From Sorangiineae bacterium NIC37A_2 (GTDB taxonomy: Bacteria; Myxococcota_A; Polyangia; Polyangiales; Polyangiaceae), in NCBI GenBank assembly GCA_002085155.1, contig NASX01000013.1, positions 1-50,371 on the forward strand: a stretch of DNA of 50,371 bases, written 5' to 3'. The notes beneath the pieces were generated by a model that made no database searches, was not told the origin of the DNA, and saw nothing but the letters and a program-made list of their open reading frames with translations. The number at the start of each line of letters is the position of its first letter. Position 1 is the first letter of the stretch. This document shows positions 14,980 through 23,379 of the stretch, in pieces. Made by a program: the position numbers and the translations under genes.

Positions 14980-16416
14980 TCAAACCTCGGCGATCAGCTT
15001 CTCGAGGAGCTCACTCACGAGCTTCGGATCTGCCTTGCCTGAGGTCTCTTTCATGACCTGACCCACGAAGAACCCAGCCAGCTGCTTCTTTCCGTCACGG
15101 AGCCCCTGGGCTTGTTTCGGGTTTTTCACGATGAGGTCCTTGAGCAGCGCTTCAAGAGCCCCCCCGTCGCTCACGACGCTGAGCCCCTGCTCCTCCACAA
15201 TCTGAGCGGGGTCCTCGTCCGTATTTTCGAGCAGCGCGAACACCTCTTTGGCCTGTTTGCCGCTGATGGTCCCCTTCTCGACGAGACTGAGGAGGCTCGC
15301 CGTCTGGGCCGGGGTCACGGAGAAACGCGCTTCGAGACCGTGGAAGACGGCGCCGCGGAGGATCTCGGTCTGCACGAAGTTCGCGATCTTCTTCAGGCCG
15401 AGCTGAGGAGCGTGCTTGCGGGCGTCCTCGACGAAACGCACGAGGCCCGGATGTTGCGTCAGGGTCTGCGCTGCAGACTCGGCGATTCCTTCCTCGATCC
15501 AGCGCTTGCGAGTCGCGCGCGGAAGCTCAGGGAGCCGGGCGCGTTCCTCTTCGATGAGCTCCGAAGGGATCGTCACCGGCGGCAGATCCGGATCGGGGAA
15601 ATACCGATAGTCGTGCGCCTCCTCTTTGGAGCGCAGCGAGTAGGTTCGGTTCCCCTCTGCGTCATAACCGCGCGTCTCCTGGACCACCGCTAGGCCATCC
15701 TCGAGCAGCGCAATTTGACGCGCGATCTCGACGTCGATCGCCTTCTGGACGAAGCGAAAGGAGTTGATGTTCTTGAGCTCGACGCGCGTCCCGAACTTCG
15801 TTTCCCCCTTCGGGCGAACGGAGACGTTTGCGTCACAGCGGAAGCTCCCCTCCTCAAGGTTTCCGTCGTTCACGCCGGTCGCAACGAGGATCTCGCGGAG
15901 CGCCTTCATGTAGGCGACCGCCTCCGCGCTCGAGCGCAGGTCGGGCTCGCCGACGATCTCGATGAGCGGAGTGCCGGCGCGATTCAGATCAACAGCGGAG
16001 TCGTTCCCGACACCATGCACGTTCTTCCCCGCGTCCTCCTCCATGTGAATACGCGTGATGCCGGCGCGCTTCACTTCGCCGCTGAGCTCGTACTCGAGAT
16101 GGCCCGAGGAGCTGTAGGGACGATCGAATTGGCTGATTTGGTAGCCCTTCGGGAGATCGGGGTAGAAGTAGTTCTTCCGCGCAAAGACGCTCTCGGGAGC
16201 GATCGTGAGCCCAAGCGCGAGCGCGGCTCGCACCGCCAGGCGCAGCGCCTCAGCGTTCAAGACAGGCAGCGCGCCCGGCAGCGCCAAGCACACCGGGCAC
16301 ACGTTCTGATTCGGCTCCGCGCCCACCTCCGCCGCACAGGAGCAGAAGAGCTTGGTCTTCGTCAGCAGCTGCGCGTGAATCTCGAGGCCAATGACCGGCT
16401 CGTATGTCACGGGCAT
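14980..16416 (-). CDS. gatB: Asp/Glu-tRNA amidotransferase subunit B
   Basis: 478-residue subunit of GatCAB, which converts Glu-tRNA(Gln) and/or Asp-tRNA(Asn) to the amidated forms. The N-terminal cradle starts YEPVIGLEIHAQLLTKTKLFC with the zinc-site cysteines Cys25, Cys27, Cys40 and Cys43. HMEEDAGK and DLNRAGTPLIEIV follow. The C-terminal helical YqeY-like tail (~330-478) binds tRNA. Length is normal. gatC and gatA are not in the window, so the operon is split. It starts 6 bp after nuoI and may be transcribed with the nuo genes. Confidence 0.97.
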   Translation of the reverse strand: MPVTYEPVIGLEIHAQLLTKTKLFCSCAAEVGAEPNQNVCPVCLALPGALPVLNAEALRLAVRAALALGLTIAPESVFARKNYFYPDLPKGYQISQFDRPYSSSGHLEYELSGEVKRAGITRIHMEEDAGKNVHGVGNDSAVDLNRAGTPLIEIVGEPDLRSSAEAVAYMKALREILVATGVNDGNLEEGSFRCDANVSVRPKGETKFGTRVELKNINSFRFVQKAIDVEIARQIALLEDGLAVVQETRGYDAEGNRTYSLRSKEEAHDYRYFPDPDLPPVTIPSELIEEERARLPELPRATRKRWIEEGIAESAAQTLTQHPGLVRFVEDARKHAPQLGLKKIANFVQTEILRGAVFHGLEARFSVTPAQTASLLSLVEKGTISGKQAKEVFALLENTDEDPAQIVEEQGLSVVSDGGALEALLKDLIVKNPKQAQGLRDGKKQLAGFFVGQVMKETSGKADPKLVSELLEKLIAEV

Positions 16417-16422
16417 GGGACG

Positions 16423-17094
16423 TTAGTGGTGCTGAAGGCGCGTGATGCCAGGGAAGCCGGGCTCTCCCGGTTCGATGCGGGGATTCGCCGACTCGTGATC
16501 GCCGTGACGTCCGGGGATCGAGAGCAGCAGGTCCTTTTCGTAGATGAACTGATCGCGCGAGTCGTAGGGCGCCGGGTGAATACCGGTGTCCATCCGGATC
16601 GCGTCGCAGGGACAAGCCTCGACACAGAAGCCGCAGAAGATGCAGCGGAGCTCGTCGATGACGAAGCGCTTCGGATACTTCTCGTACCCGGCGTGCTTCT
16701 TGTCGCCTTCGTAGTCCCCAGCCTCGATGTAGATGCACTGAGCCGGGCACGCCGTCGAACAACACAGGCAGGCCACGCAGCGGGGAGAGCCGTCCTCGCG
16801 CTGGGTCAAACGATGCACCCCGCGGAAGCGCTCCGGATAAGGGCGGCGCTGCTCCGGGTAGCTGATCGTGTTGATACCGTCGTTGATCGCCTCGAGCACC
16901 GGATCGGGCCGGGTACCGAGCACCATCTCCTTGGTATTCACCAGAGCCCGGCCGATCGTCTGGCCGAGGCCTCCGATCAGCGCAGGGATGAACGCCTGGA
17001 CGCCCACCGAACGGTCAGGCCTCGCCAGAGGCTTGCCTTGGACTTTGCGGGGCCCGAGACCCTCGGCGCTTGAAAATGTCTCTTGTGTCGTCAT
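16423..17094 (-). CDS. nuoI: NADH-quinone oxidoreductase subunit I
   Basis: 223-residue peripheral-arm subunit with two [4Fe-4S] clusters that pass electrons toward the quinone site. Cluster motifs: Cys106, Cys109, Cys112, Cys116 (CVACLCCSTACP) and Cys151, Cys154, Cys157, Cys161 (CIFCGFCVEACP). It is longer than E. coli NuoI (180): ~30 extra N-terminal residues and a ~40-residue His-ending tail. It starts 4 bp after nuoH. Confidence 0.97.
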   Translation of the reverse strand: MTTQETFSSAEGLGPRKVQGKPLARPDRSVGVQAFIPALIGGLGQTIGRALVNTKEMVLGTRPDPVLEAINDGINTISYPEQRRPYPERFRGVHRLTQREDGSPRCVACLCCSTACPAQCIYIEAGDYEGDKKHAGYEKYPKRFVIDELRCIFCGFCVEACPCDAIRMDTGIHPAPYDSRDQFIYEKDLLLSIPGRHGDHESANPRIEPGEPGFPGITRLQHH

Positions 17095-17098
17095 CTCG

Positions 17099-18880
17099 TT
17101 ATGCCTCGAGCTTGGCCTCGCGGGTTCCGCCGAGCGCTTGAGCGTAGCGGGCGGCGCTCGTTGCCAAAATGATGCGCTTGTTGCGCGGAGCGAACAGGAA
17201 CACGACCAGAGCGAGGGCGCCGACGATCACGGCAACTCCCACGCCAAGCATCGAGAGCTCAGCTGCGCGCTCGAGACTCTCCTTCACGCCGGCGGAGGCT
17301 CCGTCGGCCGCCAGGATCAGGACCGCGGTCACCGCGAGGTTGAAGAGCGAAGCAGGCAAGAGCTTGCGCCAACCGAGGCGCATCAGCTGGTCGTAACGGA
17401 AGCGCGGCAGCGTCCAGCGGATGATCACCTGGAGCACACACAGCGCGATGATCTTCACGATGAAGGTCAGGGCACCGAGAGCAACTAGAGCCCCCGAAGA
17501 CACCTCTGAACGGAAGAGCTCCGAGTCACCGATCGTCACGATGATCCCTTCGGCGGTCATGAAGGGCACGTGCCAGCCACCGAGGAACAACGCTGCGATC
17601 AGCGTGCTCGAGGACACGACCGCGATGAACTCCGAGAAGAAGAACATCGAGAACTTCATGCCCGCGTACTCGGTGAAGTAACCGGCGACAACTTCGCTTT
17701 CGCCTTCAGGAATGTCGAAGGGAATGCGCTTGGTCTCGGCGATCGCCGCGGCCAAGAAGAGGAAGAACGCGAAGGGCTGAACAAAGATGCCCCAGGTGTT
17801 GTTCGCCTGCCACAGGACCATCTCGTCGATGCGCACGGTGCCGTAGACCATGAGCAGACCGACGACGGTCAGGCCGAGGGTCACTTCATAGGAGACCATT
17901 TGGCTCGCGGCGCGCATGCCGCCGAGCAAGCTGAACTTGTTATCGCTAGCCCAGCCTGCCAGAGCGGCGCCGACGATGCCGGTGCCGGCCATCGCGAAGA
18001 AGTAGAGAATACCCACGTTCAGGTCAGCGACCTGGAGCGAGAGGCGGCTCGCCTCACACATCTGCCCAGGAGCCTCGATGCCCTGGAACGCGCTGAGATC
18101 GATCTGGCCGTCTTCGCCCTTCCCGAAGCAAAGGGCAGGTCCGAAGGGCACCACCGCGAGCAGAACCAGGGTCGGGAAGAATGAAATCCAGGGAGCGAGG
18201 TTATAGAGGAACTGGTCGCTCTTCGGCGGGACGAAGTCCGCCTTGAAGACGGTCTTGAGGCCGTCAGCCGCCGGGTGCAGAAGGCCGAGCAGGGTGATGC
18301 GCACGGTCTTCTGACTCGAGAGCGCCGCCCCGACGTGCCCGGCCCCTGCCACAGCGGTACCCGCCAAAGCGAGCGCGCCGATCGTGAGAAGGAGCGGACC
18401 CGTGAGAACCTCACCGATCAGGAGCGGAACGATCATCAGCAGCGCAACCTGCAAGAGAACGCCTCCGAGAGCGATCCCACGGGGAGAACCGAGGGAAGCG
18501 ATCGCCTGCTCGAGAGGATTGCGCGCGCCGCTCTCCTGAGCCGAGCGTGCGATCGCCGCGAGCGTCACCCAGCCCACCAGCACTCCCGCCTGCAGCATGA
18601 GCTTGCCGTAGAAGACAGCGTCCTCCGACTCCGGGAGCTCCGAGCCAAAGGCCAGGTAGAGCACCGAGCCAGCCAGGAGGAACGCGGGGCCGGTCGCCAG
18701 GCCTGCGGCCACGAAGCCGGGCACCGGGATAGCTGCTCGGTTCGGGCCGACGCTGTCCTGAATCATGCCTCGCATGCGTCGCTCGACCCAGGTCAAAATG
18801 ACCCCGACGTTCATAGCGAACATGGCCACAGCGAAGGCCTTGAGAAAATCGATACCGATGATCGCGAGTGAGGGCACCAT
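17099..18880 (-). CDS. nuoH: NADH-quinone oxidoreductase subunit H, enlarged
   Basis: 593-residue membrane subunit that, with NuoB and NuoD, forms the quinone chamber. Conserved blocks are present: WVERRMRGMIQDSVGPNR (~31-48), LGLLHPAADGLKTVFKADFVP (~198-218), and AETKRIPFDIPEGESEVVAGYFTEY (~381-405). Family members are ~325-350 residues (E. coli 325). Here ~145 residues are inserted between GPNR and LGLLHPAADGLK, with four hydrophobic segments (~62-80, 94-112, 136-156, 160-180). There is also an extra ~30-residue loop (~252-283) and a C-terminal extension with one more helix (~545-565). The frame is unbroken, so this is a real insertion, not a sequencing fusion. Sits 11 bp after nuoG. Confidence 0.95.
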   Translation of the reverse strand: MVPSLAIIGIDFLKAFAVAMFAMNVGVILTWVERRMRGMIQDSVGPNRAAIPVPGFVAAGLATGPAFLLAGSVLYLAFGSELPESEDAVFYGKLMLQAGVLVGWVTLAAIARSAQESGARNPLEQAIASLGSPRGIALGGVLLQVALLMIVPLLIGEVLTGPLLLTIGALALAGTAVAGAGHVGAALSSQKTVRITLLGLLHPAADGLKTVFKADFVPPKSDQFLYNLAPWISFFPTLVLLAVVPFGPALCFGKGEDGQIDLSAFQGIEAPGQMCEASRLSLQVADLNVGILYFFAMAGTGIVGAALAGWASDNKFSLLGGMRAASQMVSYEVTLGLTVVGLLMVYGTVRIDEMVLWQANNTWGIFVQPFAFFLFLAAAIAETKRIPFDIPEGESEVVAGYFTEYAGMKFSMFFFSEFIAVVSSSTLIAALFLGGWHVPFMTAEGIIVTIGDSELFRSEVSSGALVALGALTFIVKIIALCVLQVIIRWTLPRFRYDQLMRLGWRKLLPASLFNLAVTAVLILAADGASAGVKESLERAAELSMLGVGVAVIVGALALVVFLFAPRNKRIILATSAARYAQALGGTREAKLEA

Positions 18881-18891
18881 GGAAAGTTCTT

Positions 18892-20454
18892 TCAGGCTTG
18901 AGCGCTCGGAGCGGTGGACGGCCTCGGCTGGACTCGAGCGCGCACCTCACTGCCCTTGGTGAACGGGAGGCTGACTCCCAGGGCGCCGGCCAGGTGAAGG
19001 GCCCAGCGCCAACCGGGCTGAGCGTCGCCCGGCGGGTTCACGGCCTTCTCGCTCACCTGAGAGAGGCCAGCCGCGTTCGTGAATGTTCCCTGCGCTTCCG
19101 CCCAGCTCGCGGCCGGAAGGGTCACGCGAGCGGCTTGTGCGATGGGTCCGTCGTGGACCGAGAGGGCCACCACGGGAACCTTGCGGAGGAAGTCGGCGGA
19201 GCCGTCGACGGCGCTGCCGAGCGCCAGAACGCGCGTCACCTGCCCTGCTTCGACGGCCTTTTCGAGAGCTGCGAGGCTCGAGACGGTCGGCAGCAAGTTC
19301 AAGATGCCACGGCGGTTCGGGTTCTTGTCCGCGTTGCGGAGGATGTTGTCGCCTTCCCCGTTCGGCCGACCGGTCATGAAGAACTGCTCTGCGCCGAGGG
19401 CCTTGCCGAGCTCGAGGACGCTCACATTGTCCTCACTCGAGTGCTCCGCGCTCAGCAGGACCGCAAGTCCGGGACCCTTGAGCAGAGCAGCCGCCTTGTG
19501 CAGTGCGTCGGTCGCGGATGCGCCCGGGTCCGACTGGACGCGGGCCCGCAGGATGCGCCTTTCGCGGATGCGCTGGTAGTCGAGCATACCCTCGTCACAC
19601 ATCCAGTAGCGGTTCACCGCGGCGTTCTCGCGCGGGCGGTAGCGATAGACGGTCTGATCGCGAGGATCGAAATCCGTGTACGAGTTGCACCCGGTGGCGC
19701 AGCCGACGCAGATCGACTTGACCGACTTGAGGAACCAGACGCGCGCCTTGAAGCGGAAGTCCTTCGCCGTGAGCGCGCCCACGGGGCACACGTACTCGGT
19801 CATGAGCGTGTACGCGTGGTCGAGCTTGCGCCCGGGGGCGAGCACGATCTCGCCGAGATTTCCGCGCTCGCGCTTGTCGAGCACGGGATCGCCGACGACC
19901 TCTTCACAGAAGCGGACGCAGCGCGTGCAAACGATGCAGCGCTCGGCGTCGTAGACAATCGTCGGGCCAAAATCGACGGCCTTCGGCTTGTGGATGATCT
20001 CGTCACGCATGCGCTTCGAGCGCCCCGAGTGATCGAGCCAGTAGTCCTGCAGACGGCACTCACCAGCCTGGTCGCAGATCGGGCAATCCACCGGATGGTT
20101 CAGGAGGAGGAACTCCTGGACCGCGGCGCGCGCCTCGATCACGTGCTCGGAGGTGTCGCTCTTGATCTCCATGCCGTCGCTCGCCGCCAACTGACAGGCG
20201 GGCTGGAGCTTCGGCTTCTTGGCTTTGACGTAGTCACCCTTCTTCTCGTCGAAGCGGAGCACGTCCAAGCTGAGCGCGGGACGACCGGGCGGCGGCATCA
20301 CTTCCACCAAACACATGCGGCAGTTCGCGGCGACACTGAGTCCCGGATGCCAGCAATAGTGGGGGATCGAGCGTCCGGCGCGCTCGGCCGCCTGGATGAC
20401 GGTTTCCCCGGGCGAGAACTCGATCTCGTAATCGTCGAGCTTGAATTTCGGCAT
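18892..20454 (-). CDS. nuoG: NADH-quinone oxidoreductase subunit G, short form
   Basis: 520-residue iron-sulfur subunit. Ligands visible: [2Fe-2S] Cys34, Cys45, Cys48, Cys87; His-ligated [4Fe-4S] His120, Cys124, Cys127, Cys133; [4Fe-4S] Cys173, Cys176, Cys179, Cys223; and an N7-type site Cys249, Cys252, Cys256, Cys286. About 20 extra residues separate Cys48 from Cys87. The C-terminal molybdopterin-oxidoreductase-like domain is shortened (E. coli NuoG 908, Thermus 783) and ends in a Ala/Pro-rich tail. Directly between nuoD and nuoH; nuoE and nuoF, usually located here, are absent. Confidence 0.95.
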   Translation of the reverse strand: MPKFKLDDYEIEFSPGETVIQAAERAGRSIPHYCWHPGLSVAANCRMCLVEVMPPPGRPALSLDVLRFDEKKGDYVKAKKPKLQPACQLAASDGMEIKSDTSEHVIEARAAVQEFLLLNHPVDCPICDQAGECRLQDYWLDHSGRSKRMRDEIIHKPKAVDFGPTIVYDAERCIVCTRCVRFCEEVVGDPVLDKRERGNLGEIVLAPGRKLDHAYTLMTEYVCPVGALTAKDFRFKARVWFLKSVKSICVGCATGCNSYTDFDPRDQTVYRYRPRENAAVNRYWMCDEGMLDYQRIRERRILRARVQSDPGASATDALHKAAALLKGPGLAVLLSAEHSSEDNVSVLELGKALGAEQFFMTGRPNGEGDNILRNADKNPNRRGILNLLPTVSSLAALEKAVEAGQVTRVLALGSAVDGSADFLRKVPVVALSVHDGPIAQAARVTLPAASWAEAQGTFTNAAGLSQVSEKAVNPPGDAQPGWRWALHLAGALGVSLPFTKGSEVRARVQPRPSTAPSAQA

Positions 20455-20499
20455 GTTCGTCCTGGATCCTATCTCTCTATGTCTCTCAGCCTCGGGGAC

Positions 20500-21714
20500 T
20501 CAGCGATCGCACTCGCCTCCGATCATGTTCAGGGACCCGAAGCAGGGCACCACGTCGGCCATCATTTGACCGGTGATCACGCGCTCAAGGCCGCCCGTCA
20601 CGAGGAAGCACGGGGGACGGATACGCACGCGGTAGGGCGTGCCGCTGCCGTCTGAAACGAGGTAGAAGCCGAGCTCACCATTGCCGCCTTCGGTGTAGGA
20701 GTAGACCTCACCAGCCGGGATCTTCAGACCTTCCATGATGATCTTGAAGTGGCGGATGGTGTCCTCGATCGTCGTGTAGACGCTCTCCTTGGGCGGGAGC
20801 ATGACGCGCGGGTCCTCGATGTTGATCGGGCCCGAGTCGGGCATGCGATCAAGACACTGACGGATGATGCGGATGGACTGACGGATCTCTTCGAGACGAA
20901 TCAGGAAGCGATCGAGGCAGTCTGAGGTCTTACCGACCGGCACGTCGAACTCGACCTCGCTGTACTTCATGTACGGATGCGCCTTGCGCACGTCGTACGC
21001 GACGCCCGCGGCGCGGAGGCAGGGTCCGGTCCAGCCGAGCGAAACCGCGTCCTCGGCGCTGATGATGCCGACGCCCTCGAGACGATCGAGGAAGATTCGG
21101 TTGCCGAGCAGGAGCCCTTCGCTCTCGTTCACGATCTTGAGAACCTGGTCGATGACCGCGCGGGCGTGCTCCTTGAAGCCGGTGGTCGGAGGCTTCGCCA
21201 TGCCACCCACTCGGCCGAAGCTGTGGGTGAGGCGAGCGCCGGTCTCCTCCTCCATGATGTCCCAGATCATGTCGCGGGCCTTCACCATCCAAAGGAAGGG
21301 GGTGAACGCTCCGAGCTCCATCGCCATCGCGCCGTCGCAGGTGAGGTGATCCGAGATGCGCGCGAGCTCACCGAGCGCCATGCGGTACCACTGGCAGCGC
21401 TCCGGGACCTCCATGCCGAGCATCTTCTCACAAGCCAGGGCGAACCCGACATTGTTGAGCATCGGCGAGACGTAATTGCAGCGATCGACGTACGGGAAAA
21501 CCTGCGACCAGGTCCCGCGTTCGCACATCTTCTCGAACCCGCGGTGCAGATAGCCGACCTGAACGTCGACTCGCGTGATCGCCTCTCCGGAGAGCTCCAT
21601 GACGCAACGCACGGTGCCGTGCATCGCGGGGTGTGACGGGCCCACGTTCACGAGCATCGGCTCGATGGCGAGCTCGACTTCGGACTCGTCGAGATCAATG
21701 TCCAAGGCTTCCAT
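20500..21714 (-). CDS. nuoD: NADH-quinone oxidoreductase subunit D
   Basis: 404-residue 49-kDa-type subunit related to hydrogenase large subunits; it lines the quinone-binding site. Characteristic NVGPSHPAMHGTVR (~23-36, containing the quinone-site His), VGYLHRGFEKMCE, and the ARISDHLT and SFGRVGGM blocks. The C-terminus LERVITGQMMADVVPCFGSLNMIGGECDR matches the family end. NuoC and NuoD are separate here, unlike the E. coli NuoCD fusion. Starts 13 bp after nuoC. Confidence 0.97.
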   Translation of the reverse strand: MEALDIDLDESEVELAIEPMLVNVGPSHPAMHGTVRCVMELSGEAITRVDVQVGYLHRGFEKMCERGTWSQVFPYVDRCNYVSPMLNNVGFALACEKMLGMEVPERCQWYRMALGELARISDHLTCDGAMAMELGAFTPFLWMVKARDMIWDIMEEETGARLTHSFGRVGGMAKPPTTGFKEHARAVIDQVLKIVNESEGLLLGNRIFLDRLEGVGIISAEDAVSLGWTGPCLRAAGVAYDVRKAHPYMKYSEVEFDVPVGKTSDCLDRFLIRLEEIRQSIRIIRQCLDRMPDSGPINIEDPRVMLPPKESVYTTIEDTIRHFKIIMEGLKIPAGEVYSYTEGGNGELGFYLVSDGSGTPYRVRIRPPCFLVTGGLERVITGQMMADVVPCFGSLNMIGGECDR

Positions 21715-21727
21715 TCGTCTTCTCAGC

Positions 21728-22303
21728 TCAATCTTCTTGCGCGGGCGGTCCCGAGCGGCGGCTAAAACTCATGCCCTCATGGGGACCAAAGGGCGGAACC
21801 TTCTCGATTCCGGGGACGTCTCGGAACGGAATCAGGGGCTGGATTCGATCCGCGGGGTAGTCCTTGCGAAGGGGATGCCCTTCGAACTCGGGGTAAAGCA
21901 GGATACGGCGGAGGTCCGGGTGACCGACGAAACGGATCCCAAACATGTCGTAGGCCTCACGCTCGAGCCAGTTCGCGCTCGCCCAAAGCGAGGTCAGCGA
22001 ATCGACATCCGCGCTATTGCCTTCGAGATCACCGACGCGCGTCTTGAGGCGGAGACGATGACCGAGCTCGAGAGAGTAGACGTGGCTGACGACCTCGAAG
22101 CGCGGTTCACGCTCGGGGTAATCAACCGCTGTCAAATCGCTCAGCATCGAACAGCGAGCGCGCGCATCGTTGCGCAAGAACGCGTGAATGGCGTACCAGG
22201 CGGACGGCCGCACGACGACCGTCTCGTCGCCGTGCTGTGCGTGCGTCTCGATGACGTCCGCTCCAAATTGGCCCACGACGAGGCTCTGAAGTTCTTTTGA
22301 CAT
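21728..22303 (-). CDS. nuoC: NADH-quinone oxidoreductase subunit C
   Basis: 191-residue 30-kDa-type subunit of the peripheral arm. It contains the family signature ERE(A)YDMFGIRFVGHPDLRRILLYPEFEGHPLRKDYP (about residues 129-163) in shorter blocks. The ATG is preceded by GAGGAGCTT. It follows nuoB by 7 bp and is a separate protein from NuoD. Confidence 0.97.
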   Translation of the reverse strand: MSKELQSLVVGQFGADVIETHAQHGDETVVVRPSAWYAIHAFLRNDARARCSMLSDLTAVDYPEREPRFEVVSHVYSLELGHRLRLKTRVGDLEGNSADVDSLTSLWASANWLEREAYDMFGIRFVGHPDLRRILLYPEFEGHPLRKDYPADRIQPLIPFRDVPGIEKVPPFGPHEGMSFSRRSGPPAQED

Positions 22304-22310
22304 AAGCTCC

Positions 22311-22901
22311 TCAGACCTCTGCGTCGCGCCCGCGCCTGAGCGTTACCAGGCCGAGCTCCTGATTCGTCGCCGGATCCCGGCGGGGCTTCACGATGCCAGG
22401 CGTGCGGTCGCCCCTCTGGATTTTGTCCTGCAGGAGCATGAGACCGTCGAGCACGCCTTCGGGGCGCGGAGGACAGCCCGGGACGTAGACGTCGACCGGG
22501 ATGATCTTGTCGATGCCCGCGACGCACGCGTAGTTGTCGTAAAATCCGCCGCTCGACGCGCAGGTTCCGAAGGCCAAGACCCACTTCGGCTCCATCATCT
22601 GCTCGTAGATGCGTCGAAGGACGGGCGCCTGGCGCTGCGTGATCGTCCCGACCACCCAGAGCAAGTCACTCTGGCGAGGAGAGAAGCGCGGAGCTTCCGA
22701 GCCGAACCGCGAGAAGTCAAAGCGCGGACCCGACAGGCTCATGAACTCCATGCCACAGCAAGCGGTGACAAAGGGGTACATGAAAAGCGAGTATTTCTGT
22801 GCCCAGGACAACATGTCCTTGAGGCGTGTCGTGGCAAACCCGGCGCCTTCTCCTGCCTCGAGGACGACAGAACTCGGGCGCTCTAAAGTCAGCTCTCCCA
22901 T
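22311..22901 (-). CDS. nuoB: NADH-quinone oxidoreductase subunit B
   Basis: 196-residue subunit carrying cluster N2, the last electron carrier before quinone. It has the tandem cysteines in TACCGMEFM, GTCASSGG, and the CPPRPE motif, the four ligands of N2. The frame opens at 22925, but the ATG at 22901 has AAAGGAG 7 nt upstream and is preferred; it overlaps the end of nuoA by 13 bp, suggesting coupling. Confidence 0.97.
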   Translation of the reverse strand: MGELTLERPSSVVLEAGEGAGFATTRLKDMLSWAQKYSLFMYPFVTACCGMEFMSLSGPRFDFSRFGSEAPRFSPRQSDLLWVVGTITQRQAPVLRRIYEQMMEPKWVLAFGTCASSGGFYDNYACVAGIDKIIPVDVYVPGCPPRPEGVLDGLMLLQDKIQRGDRTPGIVKPRRDPATNQELGLVTLRRGRDAEV

Positions 22902-23248
22902 TCGAGTGCTCCTTTCTTCCAGCAATACGCAAGGGCGACGACGAGGGCGACGACGAATGCGCTCATCGTCGCGAAACCGCTCCAGCCAAGCTGTCTAAAG
23001 AGCGTAGCCCAAGGGTAGATAAAAACCACCTCGATATCGAAGACGACGAACAAGATCGCCGTGAGGTAGAACTTCACGTCCAGCCGAATGCCAGCGGCGC
23101 CCGTCGAGTCATTTCCACACTCGTACGGGGCAGCCTGCTCTTCCGAGTAAGGCTTCTTTCCGACGAAGTGGCCGAGACCGAACATGGCTCCGCCTATCAC
23201 CAGCGATAGGACGAAGATAAAGAGAACGGGCAGGTATACTTGGAACAT
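22889..23248 (-). CDS. nuoA: NADH-quinone oxidoreductase subunit A
   Basis: 119-residue membrane subunit with three transmembrane helices (~5-27, ~62-82, ~90-110). The conserved loop PYECGNDSTGAAGIRLDVKFY and the acidic FVVFDIEVVFIYPWA helix are diagnostic. First gene of the nuoABCDGHI series. Confidence 0.97.
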   Translation of the reverse strand: MFQVYLPVLFIFVLSLVIGGAMFGLGHFVGKKPYSEEQAAPYECGNDSTGAAGIRLDVKFYLTAILFVVFDIEVVFIYPWATLFRQLGWSGFATMSAFVVALVVALAYCWKKGALEWES

Positions 23249-23281
23249 GATCCTCGGTTTTCTTGCGAAACCTTACCGCGA

Positions 23282-23370
23282 GAGCCTCGGCTGAGGCTCG
23301 GTCGAGAGCTCTGCGGGCTCCGGCCCGCGCCCTGGACTCCACGGGCGGCCCGCGATGTAGCGTGACGCTA
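23282..23370. promoter_or_regulatory. Three hairpins between the TPR gene and nuoA
   Basis: TAGCG-TGA-CGCTA (23358-23370), GCGGGC-TCCG-GCCCGC (23313-23328) and GAGCCTC-GGCT-GAGGCTC (23282-23299) lie in the 131-bp gap before nuoA. All are perfect stems; none has a T-tail. They may end the TPR transcript in part or structure the nuo leader mRNA. Confidence 0.45.
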
Positions 23371-23379
23371 GAAGTCCTG

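Noticed and set aside
17099-18880. Two separate genes fused by sequencing error in nuoH
   Set aside because: The conserved NuoH blocks lie on both sides of the extra segment in a single unbroken frame, so an insertion explains it better than a fusion of neighbours.
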